Shown here: piece after piece, positions 9,271-20,834 of the stretch
Layout: each line of letters begins with the position of its first letter
Position numbering within the stretch: the stretch's first letter is position 1
Source: Sperchopsis tessellata
Lineage: Eukaryota; Arthropoda; Insecta; Coleoptera; Hydrophilidae
Reading direction: 5' to 3'
NCBI GenBank assembly: GCA_033557685.1
Contig: JAWQRN010000327.1
Coordinates: forward strand, 1 to 31,340
DNA length: 31,340 nt
The notes under the pieces: generated by a model
Told to the model about the DNA's origin: nothing
Database searches by the model: none
Seen by the model: the letters and a program-made list of their open reading frames with translations, nothing else
Made by a program: the position numbers and the translations under genes

Positions 9271-10806
9271 TGATAGATATGAGAATTTTTATATACTCCG
9301 AACTAATTATCTCTTTGCAATTTTTGCAAACATATAGTGTTAAACTTTTACGATAGCGTAACATTGATAATGGACAATATGGTGCACTAAACGCAACAGC
9401 TAAACTGACTAAAATTCTTATAATGTGATGTTAAATTTGATCAAAGAAGGAGATATTCAAGCTTTATCAAATATATAGTATGTAAAATGGTTTATCTGAT
9501 ATTGTGGGATACATGGGAAATTTTAAATTTGTCAATAACATCGACCCACCATATGTAATAAATCTTTTGCGCGGTAATTAGTAAATGGAAATAATACATT
9601 TATTTCACTAACAGAAACTCCGTATACTGGTGGAAGATTGCCCTGAGCACGGCGGAAATTCTAAGGCACCAAATAAAGTTTTATTCAGTAAAATTAGACC
9701 TTTATTATTGTGTGTGTTGTCAGTGCAATGAATAGTTATTTAAAATCTAGTTTACGTATACATTATTATTACCGTTATGCGCAATGAACATACTATATTA
9801 CTGAAAACGGTAGTCATAATGCTATTTTAGACTCATATGTCACACCCTGGTGATTTAAATTAAAGCTGTTACCTCAAACAAGAACGTAAGTAACACGCAA
9901 TTGAAAAATGTCAATTAACGTGTATAAATTTTGTCGATTGTCTACAGAAATGCGGAAAAAGATAGCACACGGCCGATATCTTTGCTCGTTTGAATTGTAA
10001 AGTTAATGTGTCTTTTATGCGTCAGTGGTCACGTTAAATTACAAAAGAGCTGCAAATAAATACAGTATTTGTGTAGACTTCGTACCCGGAAGATGGCCCT
10101 AGTGTCTACGCTGCAGCTTTCATTCTCATTTTTTGACATGCTACAATGGAAGGCGACAGTATTTGCGGTGTTGTAACACAAAATGAAACTATTTATGTTC
10201 ACGATAATTGGACACAAACAGCTAGTTATGGAGTGTAATCTTTGTTGCTAGTTTACAAATAGTAAAAAATTTATTTACCCGAGTAACTTAGATAAGACTG
10301 CATAATACTTATTGTGTTGCTACATTATTGTATACATTAATAAGGGAATTGATACTATTTTTATATGACAATCTTCTCAAAATACATTGTTTTATTTGTT
10401 TATCTACATAGGACTACAACAGTGATAACATATCACACACTGATACCTAACCTAAACCTAAGTTATAAAGTTAGAAACATAAACACAGGAAAAACAATTT
10501 TTATCTAAAAAGCTAAGTATGTCTAAATAATTACTATAGTTCTTATTTTAAGAGTGAATATATTGTTATATTTCTATATTATCCTTGTCATGCCTCTAGG
10601 TCGTCCATTCTGAATACGGTGCTAGCCAAATGTATTCTTTTAAATTCATTCAATTTACTTCAAATGCAGCCTCACTAAAATACTGATACAGTTTGCATTT
10701 GTATTTTACTTCAACATATCTTTGTCAGTCTTAACACATTTTGTTGCACTTGAATGTGCAGATAAATTATCTGCACATATTTGATCATCATTCTCGTAAT
10801 TTTGAG
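9271..10806. other. Gene-free AT-rich stretch
   Basis: No gene, RNA or repeat recognised. Frames are short and do not resemble known domains. Confidence 0.6.
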
Positions 10807-11084
10807 AAGCCATTTTAAATTTTAAAAAATTGAAAAACAAATACAATAAACATTATTTTGAACAATAGTCTTTAAACTGTACAATTTAAAGTTACTATTA
10901 AACTGACCTATTTACTGTAAAAACCACTTTACATACTCTGTATTCTAGACATCCCTACATGACGGCATGAATAGACCGAGCAGAAAGGGGCTAACGAAGA
11001 AAAGAAACAAAGCGAGAAATCTGTGCGAGATAACTGGACGGTACCAGGTTCTAGGAATAACTTTTAAGAGAATTATATTTTTAC
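10807..11084. repeat. Duplicated segment A (first copy)
   Basis: This 278-bp segment is repeated in the same orientation at 11457-11719. Shared blocks include TAGTCTTTAAACTGTACAAT, CTATTTACTGTAAAA, GACATC(C/T)CTAC(A/G)TGAC, GCGAGATAACTGGACGGTA and CTTTTAAGAGAATTATATTT. There is no coding signal. Confidence 0.85.
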
Positions 11085-11087
11085 TTT

Positions 11088-11206
11088 AAACAATTAAAAC
11101 ATTTAATCTGAAACATGTAAAACCGTGCACCTCACGGCGCTGGACGATCATTTCGTCTTTTAACATAGACACAACAGCAGAGCTATAGTGTGTAATACAC
11201 ATTAGT
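11088..11206. repeat. Duplicated segment B (first copy)
   Basis: Repeated in the same orientation at 11297-11450. Shared blocks include CATTT(A/C)ATCTGAAA, CCGTGCACCTCA, CTGGACGATC(A/G)TTTCGT, GCAGAGCTA and TAATACACAT. It directly follows segment A. Confidence 0.85.
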
Positions 11207-11296
11207 AAAACCCTGTTGTAAAAATTAAACGCCAACTGTATTCGGCAACTACAACTTGCAACACATAGCGTGATTTGAATAACTGTCGAAAAATGT

Positions 11297-11450
11297 AAAC
11301 AAATAAAACATTTCATCTGAAATATGTGAAACCGTGCACCTCATGGCTCTGGACGATCGTTTCGTATTTTAACACCGACTCATCTGCAGAGCTAGTCGAT
11401 GAGTGCCCGGCAGACATCCTCAGATCTATATTAGTATATAATACACATCT
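11297..11450. repeat. Duplicated segment B' (second copy)
   Basis: Second copy of segment B. It is longer because about 35 bp, containing GTCGATGAGTGCCCGGCAGA, is present between the GCAGAGCTA and TAATACACAT blocks. It is followed directly by segment A', so the order is the reverse of the first pair while the orientation is the same. Confidence 0.85.
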
Positions 11451-11456
11451 ATTTTG

Positions 11457-11719
11457 TGAAACCATTTTAAATTTAAAAAAATTGTAAAACATTATTTTGA
11501 AAAATAGTCTTTAAACTGTACAATTGAAAGTTAAACGATTAAACTGTCCTATTTACTGTAAAACCACTATATCCAGTATTATAGACATCTCTACGTGACA
11601 GCATGAATAGAACGAGCAGAAACGGGATAAAGAAGAAATGAAACAAAGCAAAAAATCTGAGCGAGATAACTGGACGGTATCTGGTTCTAGGAAAACTTTT
11701 AAGAGAATTATATTTGTAC
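11457..11719. repeat. Duplicated segment A' (second copy)
   Basis: Second copy of segment A, with small indels, by eye about 85% identical in the aligned blocks. It ends at TTATATTTGTACC, immediately before the minus-strand LINE remnant begins. Confidence 0.85.
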
Positions 11720-11724
11720 CTTAC

Positions 11725-12855
11725 TCGCTCTTAACGTACATCCTACGCAAATTGTATTAATACCTTTCCCGCACACAATGTGTTAAGATACTACTGAGTA
11801 TTTTTCTCTCAAAGATATTTAAAATACCGGCGTTTCTTTGAGTGAGTGTCCACATTTCACTTGCATAAAAATATTGGACATATGGTCGTTTTGTATAATC
11901 GCATTTTCGTGTTTCTGTGTACCTATCTTGCTCTAAAGTTTATGACAGAGCAAAGTAAGCTTTGTTAGCCATTTATTCACCTCCGTAGTTCTTCTATATT
12001 ATCTCCTCCTACCTTGTTGTTTTGCCTTAATCAATTTAATCTGGTTTGGCTAAGCATTTTCGCTTTGTCCACATTTATACACAACCCGACCGTGTTTTCG
12101 TATTCTCCACAATAGATGTAAGCTTTTTTGAGTATGTGACGGACAGAGAAATTATTTTTATCTCGCCTACATGTGCTGTTAGCTGTATGGATTTGTCAAA
12201 ACGTATATTTGCTCTATTGATCGCCATGTTCCTAATAACAATTTCTCCAGCTATAAGTAATTATGTTGTTAAATTTTCTATTCCTGGTGTTATGTTTTTC
12301 TTTTGGGACTGTATTGCTTCTTTGATTTTCTTAAGAGAAGATGGTTCGTCCTCTATTAGTTTTGAAGTATTCTTTCCACATGTTCCCTTGTTATTATCAC
12401 GATCATTTCTCCAGGTTTGTCTATTAGAACGAACGTTCGAGGCTTAAAGCCTTTCCTTAGTTATTTTATATGCTTATAGTCCTTCTGTGTTTCTGGGAAT
12501 TTTCATGTTTTCTTTTCTTCTTTCTGCAGATCTTATCAGAGTTGCGCCGTTTCTCCTGGTACTGTTCTTTCATTTCTCTTATTGGCCGTTGTATACTTTT
12601 TTTGTGTGATTAGATGCTTCTTCAATTGCCTTCTGGAATTTGTCGTCATGCCACACATGCCCTTTTCACAGCATTTCTACAATTATTTCCATAGTAGCAC
12701 TTATGTAGCTGTTTTCATTGTAGCACTTCTGTAGCTGTTTTCATTATAGCATCTTTCTCGATATTCAACTTTTCTTCTGGTTGAGTTGAATATTGCTCAT
12801 TTATTTACATTTGGTCTTGTAGTCGTTTTTCATATATTTTTGAGGTCCTTTAACT
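11725..12855 (-). pseudogene. LINE (non-LTR retrotransposon) ORF2 remnant, reverse transcriptase mostly deleted
   Basis: Read on the minus strand from high to low coordinate, pieces in shifting frames resemble an insect LINE ORF2 in order: EEKLNIEKDAIMKTAT (near 12740-12795), VWHDDKFQKAIEEAS (near 12615-12660), EDEPSSLKKIKEAIQ (near 12310-12355), TPGIENLTT (near 12255-12285), a palm-end block EIKIISLSV (near 12130-12165), GLCINVDKAKM (near 12050-12085), NTKMRLYKTTICPIFL (near 11870-11915) and a final ERKIL block (near 11795-11815). The block expected between TPGIENLTT and EIKIIS, which includes most of the fingers and palm and the motif A aspartate, is missing, and the YADD position reads degenerate. 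Multiple stops and frameshifts confirm a dead copy. The plus-strand 133-codon frame at 12046-12447 is the antisense shadow of this remnant. Confidence 0.75.
12694..12745. repeat. 26-bp tandem duplication inside the LINE remnant
   Basis: Two adjacent 26-bp units, each containing GTAGCACTT(A/C)TGTAGCTG and then TTTTCATT, differ at one base. On the minus strand they duplicate the AxMKTATE region of the LINE ORF2. Because 26 is not a multiple of three, the duplication shifts the frame. Confidence 0.9.
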
Positions 12856-15240
12856 TTTTAATATTATATACTATTAGTATTAAAAAATACTCCCAATATA
12901 TAAACATCAGTTATAGTGAAATTAATTCAATTATGGGCAGAAAACTTCTGAATTCTATAAAAGAAAAATTTATGGAGATAACTTCCTTAACATTTAGCCT
13001 ATAATGATTTTTAATTATTTCCCATTTTTTTGGCGGAGTAGGTTTGCCAGTGATGATAAATTTATTCGTGCTATAAATCATTGATTTTTTTACTTACAAG
13101 TAATAGTGTAATTTGCCTTAAACATTTCCAAAACGGTTAATAATTTAAATGAAGATAAAATATTAAATAAAAATGATTTTGAAAGATTTGACAATGGCAA
13201 AAATACTCTTTCTTAAAAGAATATCTTTAATATATTGGGATAATCTGTCACAATATATACGCAAAATTAGAATCAAATGATCAGTAGGAGAAAGTTTGAT
13301 AACTTCGACCGTGAAGCATATCAAAAAACACGACACATATAAAAAATCTTTATTTTGCCATAAAATCATTTAATAGAGTTAACTATTACTTCTTGAAACT
13401 TAGTTACGTTTCGTAGATTGTGTTAACTGATTTTGCTTGTTTAACTATTATCAAATATTAACAAACTAACTTCTCGAGTTAAATAGCTATGATAATCATA
13501 TTACCAGGTAAAATAAATAGCCAGATTAGCGATTCATAAATGCGGCTGATGAATAACCATATAAAAGAGATAATTATTTATTCTCCAAATAGTGCAGATA
13601 ATATAATAAATACAAATAGAAATTAATATCTATCCACTCTAAATTTCAAGTCTGGCACCAACACAAGTTGCTAAATTTCTAACTCAAACATTAGCATTGT
13701 AATCTGTACATGTAGGACAACCAGGATAAAATTGCAAATCCAGAGCATATAAATAATTATTTGTTGAAAATACAAGGATTTTGAATATGCACAACATAAT
13801 CTAGAACATTTGGTACCACGAACTAGGTTTCTTTTAAGATAGGCTACTATCAGAGTTAACTATATGAATGGAAATGTACGCTCTCTCATAATCGCTTCCT
13901 GTTCGCAGTTTTTCTAAAATTCCCTAAAAACTGCACCTTAGATATAAGCTTGATTTAAAATCAAGATCAAGTTTTCAAGTGGTGCAACAAGATGAGATGA
14001 ACTTTATAATAAAGAATATAGTCGTGTTCGAGACGGTTTGGAGACACCGAACGTCGCCTTTTAGAAACAAAACATGAATGGGATAAAATTCATCTCCTTC
14101 AAGCATCATCTTCTTTTCTGTGAAATCGACTTGATTTCATACTTTCTTTGATTAAAAGTTATATTGAGTAAGTAACTTTAATTTGAGTTATATATTATGT
14201 ATCTCAAGAATTGTCAATAGTCAAAGAAAGTTAAATTATTTACAATAGAAGGTCAGTCTTTAATTAGAATTTAGATTCATTTCCATATGAATAGTAACTT
14301 GAAATGAAATAAAAATTAAAGTAGGACAAAAAGCTCCTAGAAACCAAAATAGAAAATAAAAACACTTGAGTATAAAGACCTTTTCGGCTAGCGAAGTCAA
14401 AGCCTCATTTGTTTGTATTTGATAAATGTAAATCATCAATTAGCAGTACACAAAAAAGTGCCTGGAAGCTATATCTAAGGTCGCTACTCTTTCACCAAGA
14501 GATCAACGTATTTAAAATTTATAATTTGTGTGTTCCGGTTTATTAAAAAATTTGATAAGTTCGCTGATTAGCCTAAACACTTAATTATTGATATTAACAA
14601 CTAATAAATTTGTTATCTACAAGACCTGTCAAATCTCTTGTCGCTTATATCGAATATAAATTTCTAACCGAAGAAAGTGGGCAAAATTGTATTGAACAAT
14701 TGAGTACTACATCAATCAACTACATATTTCGTAGAGTTCCATTTATATTATTCAATATTTTCAGCAGGATATGTCCAATATATATGTACCTCACGTGCTG
14801 GTTTAATTTACCCAATTTTCTTCTTTAATTTCGACTATTACTGATCGGTCATCAAACCGAAGGAATTTGTTGATTTTTTTGTCAGCTGTTACTTGTTTTT
14901 ACCGTATAGATACTACTTGTATCGACTTTTCGCCGTCCTAACCATAAATACTAGATAATGATGTATAGACCGAAATTCACCCATTAACCCTTCTTTTGAC
15001 GTCATAAATTAGACACGTTTTACAACTGGTAATTGAGCGTTTTCCAAATAAAACAATTTATTTCCCAGATGCTACGCATCGCAAAGACCTATCACTTTCA
15101 CGTGAAATAAATATTTCAAACAATGATTCAGCAACACAAAAGACAAATAAACAAACATAAGTCTACAAGTATTTTCGTCAATGTGAATGAAATCATTTAA
15201 CTTTAAATTTAGCACTCACTTGAATATTTATTATTTAGGT
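12856..15240. other. Gene-free AT-rich stretch
   Basis: No gene or RNA recognised. It contains a perfect 17-bp palindrome CTTGATTTAAAATCAAG at 13949-13965 and a single TGACGTCA word at 14997-15004; neither is strong evidence of function. Confidence 0.55.
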
Positions 15241-15372
15241 ACAATTATGTTAAAATAACCATATTTCCTTTATTATAATCAACCGCACCTTGAAAGTGTT
15301 CTGAAACGGAAGACGAAAGCCGCAATTTTTTCTCCCTTGTGAAACAAGCCGACCACCCCAACTGGGCCTCAT

Positions 15373-15830
15373 ACTCACGACTCCTCGTTCACTATTGCCC
15401 AACTTGCTGCCGAGATACTGGAGGCAATAAGGGAGTATAATCCCCAAAAAGAACTGGAGATTGAAAAGGAACACCAAATAACAGGACATATTTTTGGAAT
15501 ATTTTCAACTGGTAACGGTAACTCTTTTAATAGTAGAGTGAGAAATAAAACGGTGAGATATGAGGAAATTATGGGAAGATATGGGGAAGAAGCAATGAAC
15601 AACAATGGAAGAAGAATGCTGTAATTCTGTCAAACGAATAACATGGTGATTACAAATACAATGTTCATCCATACACAAATTTATAAGATAATTGAGAAGT
15701 AGGAATGAAACTTCGATAATTGACTTAATATGAGTGGAAACAGACAATATAAAAAAATGTAACAGATGCAAGAGCCACAAGGGGAGCGGAGATTGGTAGT
15801 GACCACTACATGTTGACCATATGCATTACT
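15373..15830 (+). pseudogene. LINE endonuclease domain remnant
   Basis: The frame from 15373 is open through about 15620 and reads SSFTIAQLAAEILEAIREYN, then GNSFNSRVRNKT (equivalent to the GDFN.RVG motif), then YEEIMGRYGEEAMNNNGRRML and, after a TAA, FCQTNNMVITNT. Following frameshifts, RGAEIGSDHYMLT at 15780-15818 supplies the terminal SDHY motif, with the catalytic SDH at 15798-15806. The GDFN motif is altered to NSFN, so its aspartate is lost. In an active element this domain nicks target DNA to prime reverse transcription. The first 35 or so residues look coding, but I cannot match them to the normal endonuclease N-terminus. Confidence 0.75.
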
Positions 15831-16490
15831 AAAACCCAGAAATAGAACGCAGAACAAAGGAAACTGACGATAAACAAAGGAAAAGATGTAATACAAATTT
15901 ACAGGCAAAAAGAAGAGGCAGCAAGAAACGAATATCAAAGGCTAGTTGAAGAAGGATACAAAAAACAGGATAACCAGCAAGAAATGGATATGAAACAAAT
16001 ATGAAACCGATTAAAAGGTATCATAACAACAGCAGAAAAAGCAGTGTGTGGAACAGAATGTTACACCATTAACAGAAAATAAATAAAGTGGTGGAATCAA
16101 CAAGTGAAAGAAGAAGTGAGAAAATAGAAAAAAATTGTAAAAAAAATATTTGCAGAAGGGAACAGAGCATATGAGGATTATAAAATAGAAAGGAAGAAAG
16201 CTAAAGAAAAAGTTCAAAATGTCAAAGCAAAATCATGGAAGGAACTTGGAGAAAAGATAGACGAAGATAGTCGAGGACATCAAACACTCTTCCTTAAAGT
16301 AATAAAAGTCTAAGAGCGGAAACAACCTGCCAACAGATCGAAAGAGAACATCCAAGAATTACTTGAAGTAGATGATACAAGTACAAATGAAAAAGTGGAA
16401 ATAGAAGAGGTAGAGGAAGTAGGACAAGAAAATGACAACAATCACGAAACAGTAATAGGTGCGGAACTGAACACGCTAAAAAGCGGCCGG
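15831..16490 (+). pseudogene. LINE connector between endonuclease and reverse transcriptase
   Basis: In several frames the translation matches the charged linker of the same LINE type: EYQRLVEEGY near 15930-15960, a block with W.RLK near 15998-16015, TAEKAVCGTE near 16027-16060, WWNQQVKEEV near 16091-16120, NRAYEDYKIERKKAKEKVQN near 16162-16220, SWKELGEKIDED near 16233-16268, NIQELLEVDD near 16343-16375 and a KSGR-PGHDG-like block near 16478-16500 that leads into the RT fingers. Stops and single-base shifts interrupt it repeatedly. Confidence 0.7.
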
Positions 16491-17400
16491 GCATGATGGT
16501 ATAATTCTAGAAGAGGTCAAGAATATGGGACAAAAAGGACAGAAATTATAGCTAGTACATACTTCCTAGCCTGGAAAGGTAAAATAATACTGGGAAGTGG
16601 TAGTAATATTACCAATTTTCAAGAAAGGAATAGTAGGCATGTAAAATCTACATAGGGATATCACTCATCAGCGTTCCTGGGAAGATACATGAGCGGATTC
16701 TAGACATGAAGCTACGAGAGAAGATATTAAACAATTTAAATGGTTCGCAAAATGGATTCTGACCCGGATATAGTACACAAGACTAAACTTACGGTAAATA
16801 GCACAGAAGACTAGGGAGTACATCAGATAAAGCTTCCGTTAGTATACCAAGAGTGGAAGTAGCGAAAAGCCTATATGGGAAATGAGTGAGAAGAGAGTTA
16901 TTAAAGGCAATCAAATCATGTACAGACAAAACGAAAAACTACATAAGAACTGCAAATTAAGAGTCAGAAGAATTAAAAACAAATTAAGGATTTCCGTAAG
17001 GAAGATTTTTGAGCCCATTATTGTTTATAACTGTAATGTATAACATTATTAAAGAAACAAGAACGAAAGGAATTAGCATCGGGTATAAGGATAAGAAGAA
17101 AATAGAGATAACGGAGTCAGAAAATGCACTAAATGGTAACCTGAAAATATGGGAAGAGGCATTAAAAAAAACGAAAAGTGAAAATAAACAAAGAAAAGAC
17201 AAAAGTGATGGGTATATCCAAAGAAGAGAATAGAATTAACACCCTAGTAGATGGAGAAACCCTAGAATTGGTCAGAGAATTTATATATCTAGGATCAATT
17301 ATAACCAAGGAAGATACTATAGTGACATTAACAACAGAGACAAAACAGCAGGGAAACTTTATAGTACTATAAGAGGGGCACTTATGAACAAAAGGTAAAT
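16491..17400 (+). pseudogene. LINE reverse transcriptase remnant lacking motif A and motif C aspartates
   Basis: Recognisable RT pieces in order are YNSRRGQEYG, a W-K-G block, ISVPGKIHERILDMKLREK near 16665-16725, a GSQNGF-PGYS block near 16742-16775, EYIR then KASVSIPRVEVAKSL near 16815-16875, LSPLLFITVMYNIIKETRTK near 17009-17070, KKIEITES then ENALNGNLKIWEEALKK near 17092-17172, and INKEKTKVMGISKEEN near 17180-17232. Two pieces that define a working polymerase are missing. The FxD part of motif A should lie between EYIR and KAS (about 16826-16829), and the FADD box should lie between KIEITE and NALN (about 17119). Both have been deleted outright. Confidence 0.8.
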
Positions 17401-17850
17401 TTGGAAGGAGACCAAACTAACAGGGTTCAGTACAGTATACACGCCAATACTGATATATGGAAGTGAGACAGGGGTGATAAATACAAGACTAATATCGAGA
17501 ATTCAGGCGCAGAAATGAAGCACCTGAAGGAGAGTAGAAGGAGGTACAAAGAGAGATAGAATCCGAAACACATACACAAGAGAGAGAATCGGAATTACAT
17601 CAGCACAGAAAAAAATAGGAGAGGGACATATGAGGTGGTTCGGACATATAAATAGAAAGGACAACGACAGGTAAGTGAAACAAGTGTGGGAGGCGAGAGC
17701 TTGGGGCAGGAAATGAAGAGGAATACCACGGAAAACCTGGAACGACAAAATCACCAAAACGCTAAGAGGCTAATAAAAGAGCTGGAAGCAGACGGCACAG
17801 TGTGCACCTGATAGGAAGGAGTGGATTGAGTTCAACAAGAAACAAAAATA
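17401..17850 (+). pseudogene. LINE ORF2 C-terminal region
   Basis: The translation includes YTPILIYGSE near 17439-17466, RIQAQK-MK near 17495-17522, RRDRIRNTYTRERIGITSAQ near 17550-17610, GHMRWFGHINRKDND near 17627-17670, VKQVWEARAWGRK near 17674-17715, PRKTWNDKI near 17728-17752 and a final DRKEWIEFNKKQK block near 17810-17848, ending in a stop. This is the region downstream of the RT in RTE-like insect elements. Frames change repeatedly, and stops lie between most blocks. Confidence 0.75.
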
Positions 17851-17910
17851 GGGAAAACCTCCACACCTATAATGGGTATATGAGGAAAAAGATTAAAAAA
17901 GAAAAATAAA

Positions 17911-18384
17911 GTGAAAGAACCCCCAAAAGACGTATGGTGTACGCAGGTACTAGCGAGGTGATCAGGTAAGAACACAAGATTTCTTTGATTCATATAACCT
18001 ATTAACTCTACTGTTAGTAATGAAATAACTGTGACAACGGGTTTCGAAATCTAATCTTCTCTAATTAGTTTTGCAAAATATTGAATCGTAACGAGATGTT
18101 TATTTCCAGTTGCTGGACACTCACAACTCCGATTAACTATAGTATGTTATTAATTCGCTATTTATTTTTTACATACATTACATTTAATATAAGTGGGTCG
18201 AAATGCTCATTTACAAATTAACAACTTGTATACAATTATAATAATCTGCAAAATCATGTATTTGATATTGCTTAGTTAAATATTGCTAACCGGTAAAGAG
18301 TTCATTGTTTGATCATTATACCCATAAAATCACTTGTTTTTTTTTAATTTTAAAAATACCATTTGAATACAGTTTTAATTACAA

Positions 18385-18390
<6 letters not shown>
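17911..18390. other. Gene-free AT-rich stretch
   Basis: I see no coding or repeat structure between the LINE tail and the next microsatellite. Confidence 0.6.

Positions 18391-18433
<43 letters not shown>
18391..18433. repeat. (AT)21 microsatellite
   Basis: A perfect AT run of 43 bases. A 65-codon open frame across it exists only because the repeat encodes Y-I dipeptides. Confidence 0.97.
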
Positions 18434-18434
<1 letters not shown>

Positions 18435-19492
18435 TGCATTGTGTTTTTATGGGACTATACGTAAAGTATAATTTATTTTTAAAAATGTTTGACCGAAAAT
18501 GAGCTAAGTCGATATTATTAGCAAATATCAATTTCCCATGCAATTTATATGTCCATTAAACTAGTGGGCAAAATCTCTGCAATTTTATGTAAAAATATAG
18601 GCCAAAATAATAACGATAAATTAAACTAATTAACTTATTTATTTAATAAAGGAGCATATATACAAGAAATAATCTTTATTAGCCAGCAAATAAAACCGAT
18701 CTCTGGAATAAAAAATTCCATTTTTTTCTGATACTTAATTATTGATTTTAATCACAAAATTTTGTATCAGTTAGTGTAAATTTACCATAACATGAATATT
18801 GATGGTTTACAATTAATTATCGAACTGATTAAAAAATTCCGTTAACTTACTGATCAATTAGTTGGCAATTTAAATTTTTCGTCAACTCAATAAACTTGAT
18901 TACAAGAACGGCAACTGGAGGATTCCCGATATAACGATATCAATGAACCACAAATTACAGTTGGGATACAAATCGATCAAGTTGAAATTATAAGGTCAAT
19001 TCTGATTGGTTTTGTATGGCAGTTGTTATTATGTATATATACAGATGTATGTGGTACGTTGAGTAGTTATATTTCAAAGTAGATGTACATAACTACATAA
19101 TTGATCCCTTCAATAAAAAAATACAATACGTAAGAACAAATCTGATCGTTTATGGATATTTTTGCGAAACACGCATGTTCACTTATATCTCGCGAAAATT
19201 CTACCGTAATGTGTACTGTGAAGCCCGCATAGTATATCCACGCATGAATAATATCAATGTATTAGTTTTGTCACCTTATTATAATAAATTTTTGAAATTA
19301 TGCATATTCAGAAGTTAAATTATACGGCATTTGACTTTACTTTACTAAAATAAATAAATTAAACGAAAATTTTGTTGGGTAATATGAAAAAAGGTTTACT
19401 TTAGACACTGCATTTATAATAATATTAATTTTTTAATATATATGTTATAGGTATGGTGAAGATATAAAAGTGGAAATGGGCATGACATGACA
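18434..19492. other. Gene-free stretch with a weak promoter-like patch
   Basis: No gene recognised. At 18980-19130 there is a GATTGG word, a TATATATAC word near 19033-19041 and, further on, TACGTAAGAAC near 19126-19136, which fits a splice donor. No coding sequence follows, so this is only a suggestive arrangement. Confidence 0.3.
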
Positions 19493-19738
19493 ACCATGTG
19501 GGAGACAAGAAACAATGTAAGGCCAAGACGAACACCCAGCGACAAGTGGGACAAAGAAATCAGAAATTGTTTGGGATGCGAGAGAGAGAGAGAGAGAACA
19601 CTCCCCAAGTGCCTTCCACCGCCATTGATCTGCATACATCTCATTCACGTGACTGCCAAACAATTTCTGGTTTCTTTGTCCCAATTGTCAGTGGGGTTTC
19701 GTCTTAGCTATACATTGTTTCTTAGCTTCCAAATGGTT
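19493..19738. mobile_element. Inverted-repeat element with 83-bp arms and an 80-bp centre
   Basis: The arms at 19493-19575 and 19656-19738 are inverted copies; by hand alignment 69 of 82 positions match without a gap. Exact shared blocks include AAGAAACAATGTA, GGGACAAAGAAA and CAGAAATTGTTTGG. The centre holds a (GA)9 run and a C-rich segment. The arms have an open frame that reads like RNNVRPRR.PSDKWDKEIRNC in the left arm, and the right-arm reverse complement gives a similar but stop-broken peptide, so the arms may derive from a coding sequence. The structure could be a MITE or an inverted duplication of an older element. No target duplication was found. Confidence 0.8.
19580..19597. repeat. 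(GA)9 microsatellite
   Basis: A perfect GA run in the centre of the inverted-repeat element, starting four bases after the left arm ends. Confidence 0.95.
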
Positions 19739-20834
19739 AATTCATTCACCATTGAAGTAATGTTTTTTATTTCTTGAGAAACGATTAGTTTTACTGCTCG
19801 TAAGTAAAGAACAGACTATAGTATCCTTCTTAAATTTTGATAAGTATTCTGATACTGGAATACTATAACTGTAATTTGTCATAGATTTTAATTTTCACAC
19901 GCTTGTAAAAAATGCATATCAATCAAGAAAACTAAGAACTAACAGTCGAGGCTATCTGGATCATGTTTTCTTTATATTTATATGGTAATTCCTACCATTT
20001 TATTTAATTTATACTGTCAACGAGTTTTCAAATAAAATCTAAACAAAAAAATAAATAATTTTTGTTTACAGAATCACGTATTAAGCGCGAATTAAATCTT
20101 TAGAATTTATGGAATAAACATCACGTTCATTATAAGACTATACATTAAATTTAACTTCTAAATTCCTTTTTATTTGTCATTCAAAATGTAGGTTACAAGT
20201 GAGTTTATATATTATTTTCATTCGCATTAAATTATTGGTTTTTAACACAAAATATAACTGACAAAATAAACGGGTAATTATAATGAATAAAAAAAACAAA
20301 TCCTTCACTTCTACGCACGTCATATAAAGAAAATTTTAGCGGCCATATTTTCAGCACGTCGGAGTTGGTCTGGATAAGAACATATATCAATCCGTAAGGA
20401 TAGTTTTAAAATTTTGTAATCACCTATAAATGTTCTATATATGCATGCTTATTTTTTATTTTGAATATAACCATATTTACAAAGGCGCTCGTCATTAATA
20501 CTTCTAGTTAGAAATTGCAGAAATAGAGACAATTATAATGGGTGTGCAAACATAGGGATAGAGAAAGAGATTTCCTTACAAATTTATACCTTTTCAATTT
20601 AATAGTTGTACGTTTGATGATAACCTATTACTTTTATTTTTAAAGAAGCTACCAAATATATCCAAATATAAGTACCATTTTGGCATAATTTTGTAGCGTC
20701 TTAAAAATCATTCCATTTGTTCAGTATGTAGTCAATTATTAAGTTAAGTGGAAATCAGTGTATAAAAAGGTTACGTCTAGTGAAATTATTGGCACAGAAG
20801 ACTATCTTAAGAACCGTTTGGTCTACGATTTATT
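19739..20834. other. Gene-free AT-rich stretch
   Basis: No gene, RNA or clear repeat recognised. Confidence 0.6.

Larger units (their letters stand above)
15373..17910 (+). mobile_element. RTE-like LINE, 5'-truncated and inactive
   Basis: This is a roughly 2.5-kb non-LTR retrotransposon copy of a type abundant in insect genomes. In order it carries a partial apurinic-type endonuclease, a charged connector, a reverse transcriptase and a C-terminal region, followed by a short A-rich tail at about 17890-17910 (gattaaaaaagaaaaataaa). Base composition changes sharply at the start: the copy is A- and G-rich on the plus strand. The N-terminal part of the endonuclease is missing, as expected from incomplete reverse transcription, and the frame is interrupted many times. 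No target-site duplication was identified. The clade call, RTE rather than another, is from the style of the ORF2 motifs. Confidence 0.82.

Noticed and set aside
12046..12447. 133-codon plus-strand frame, one of the longest in the window
   Set aside because: The minus strand here encodes recognisable LINE ORF2 pieces, so the plus-strand frame is an antisense shadow.
14997..15004. TGACGTCA, a CREB/ATF-type site
   Set aside because: A single 8-bp word with no nearby gene is expected by chance at this scale.
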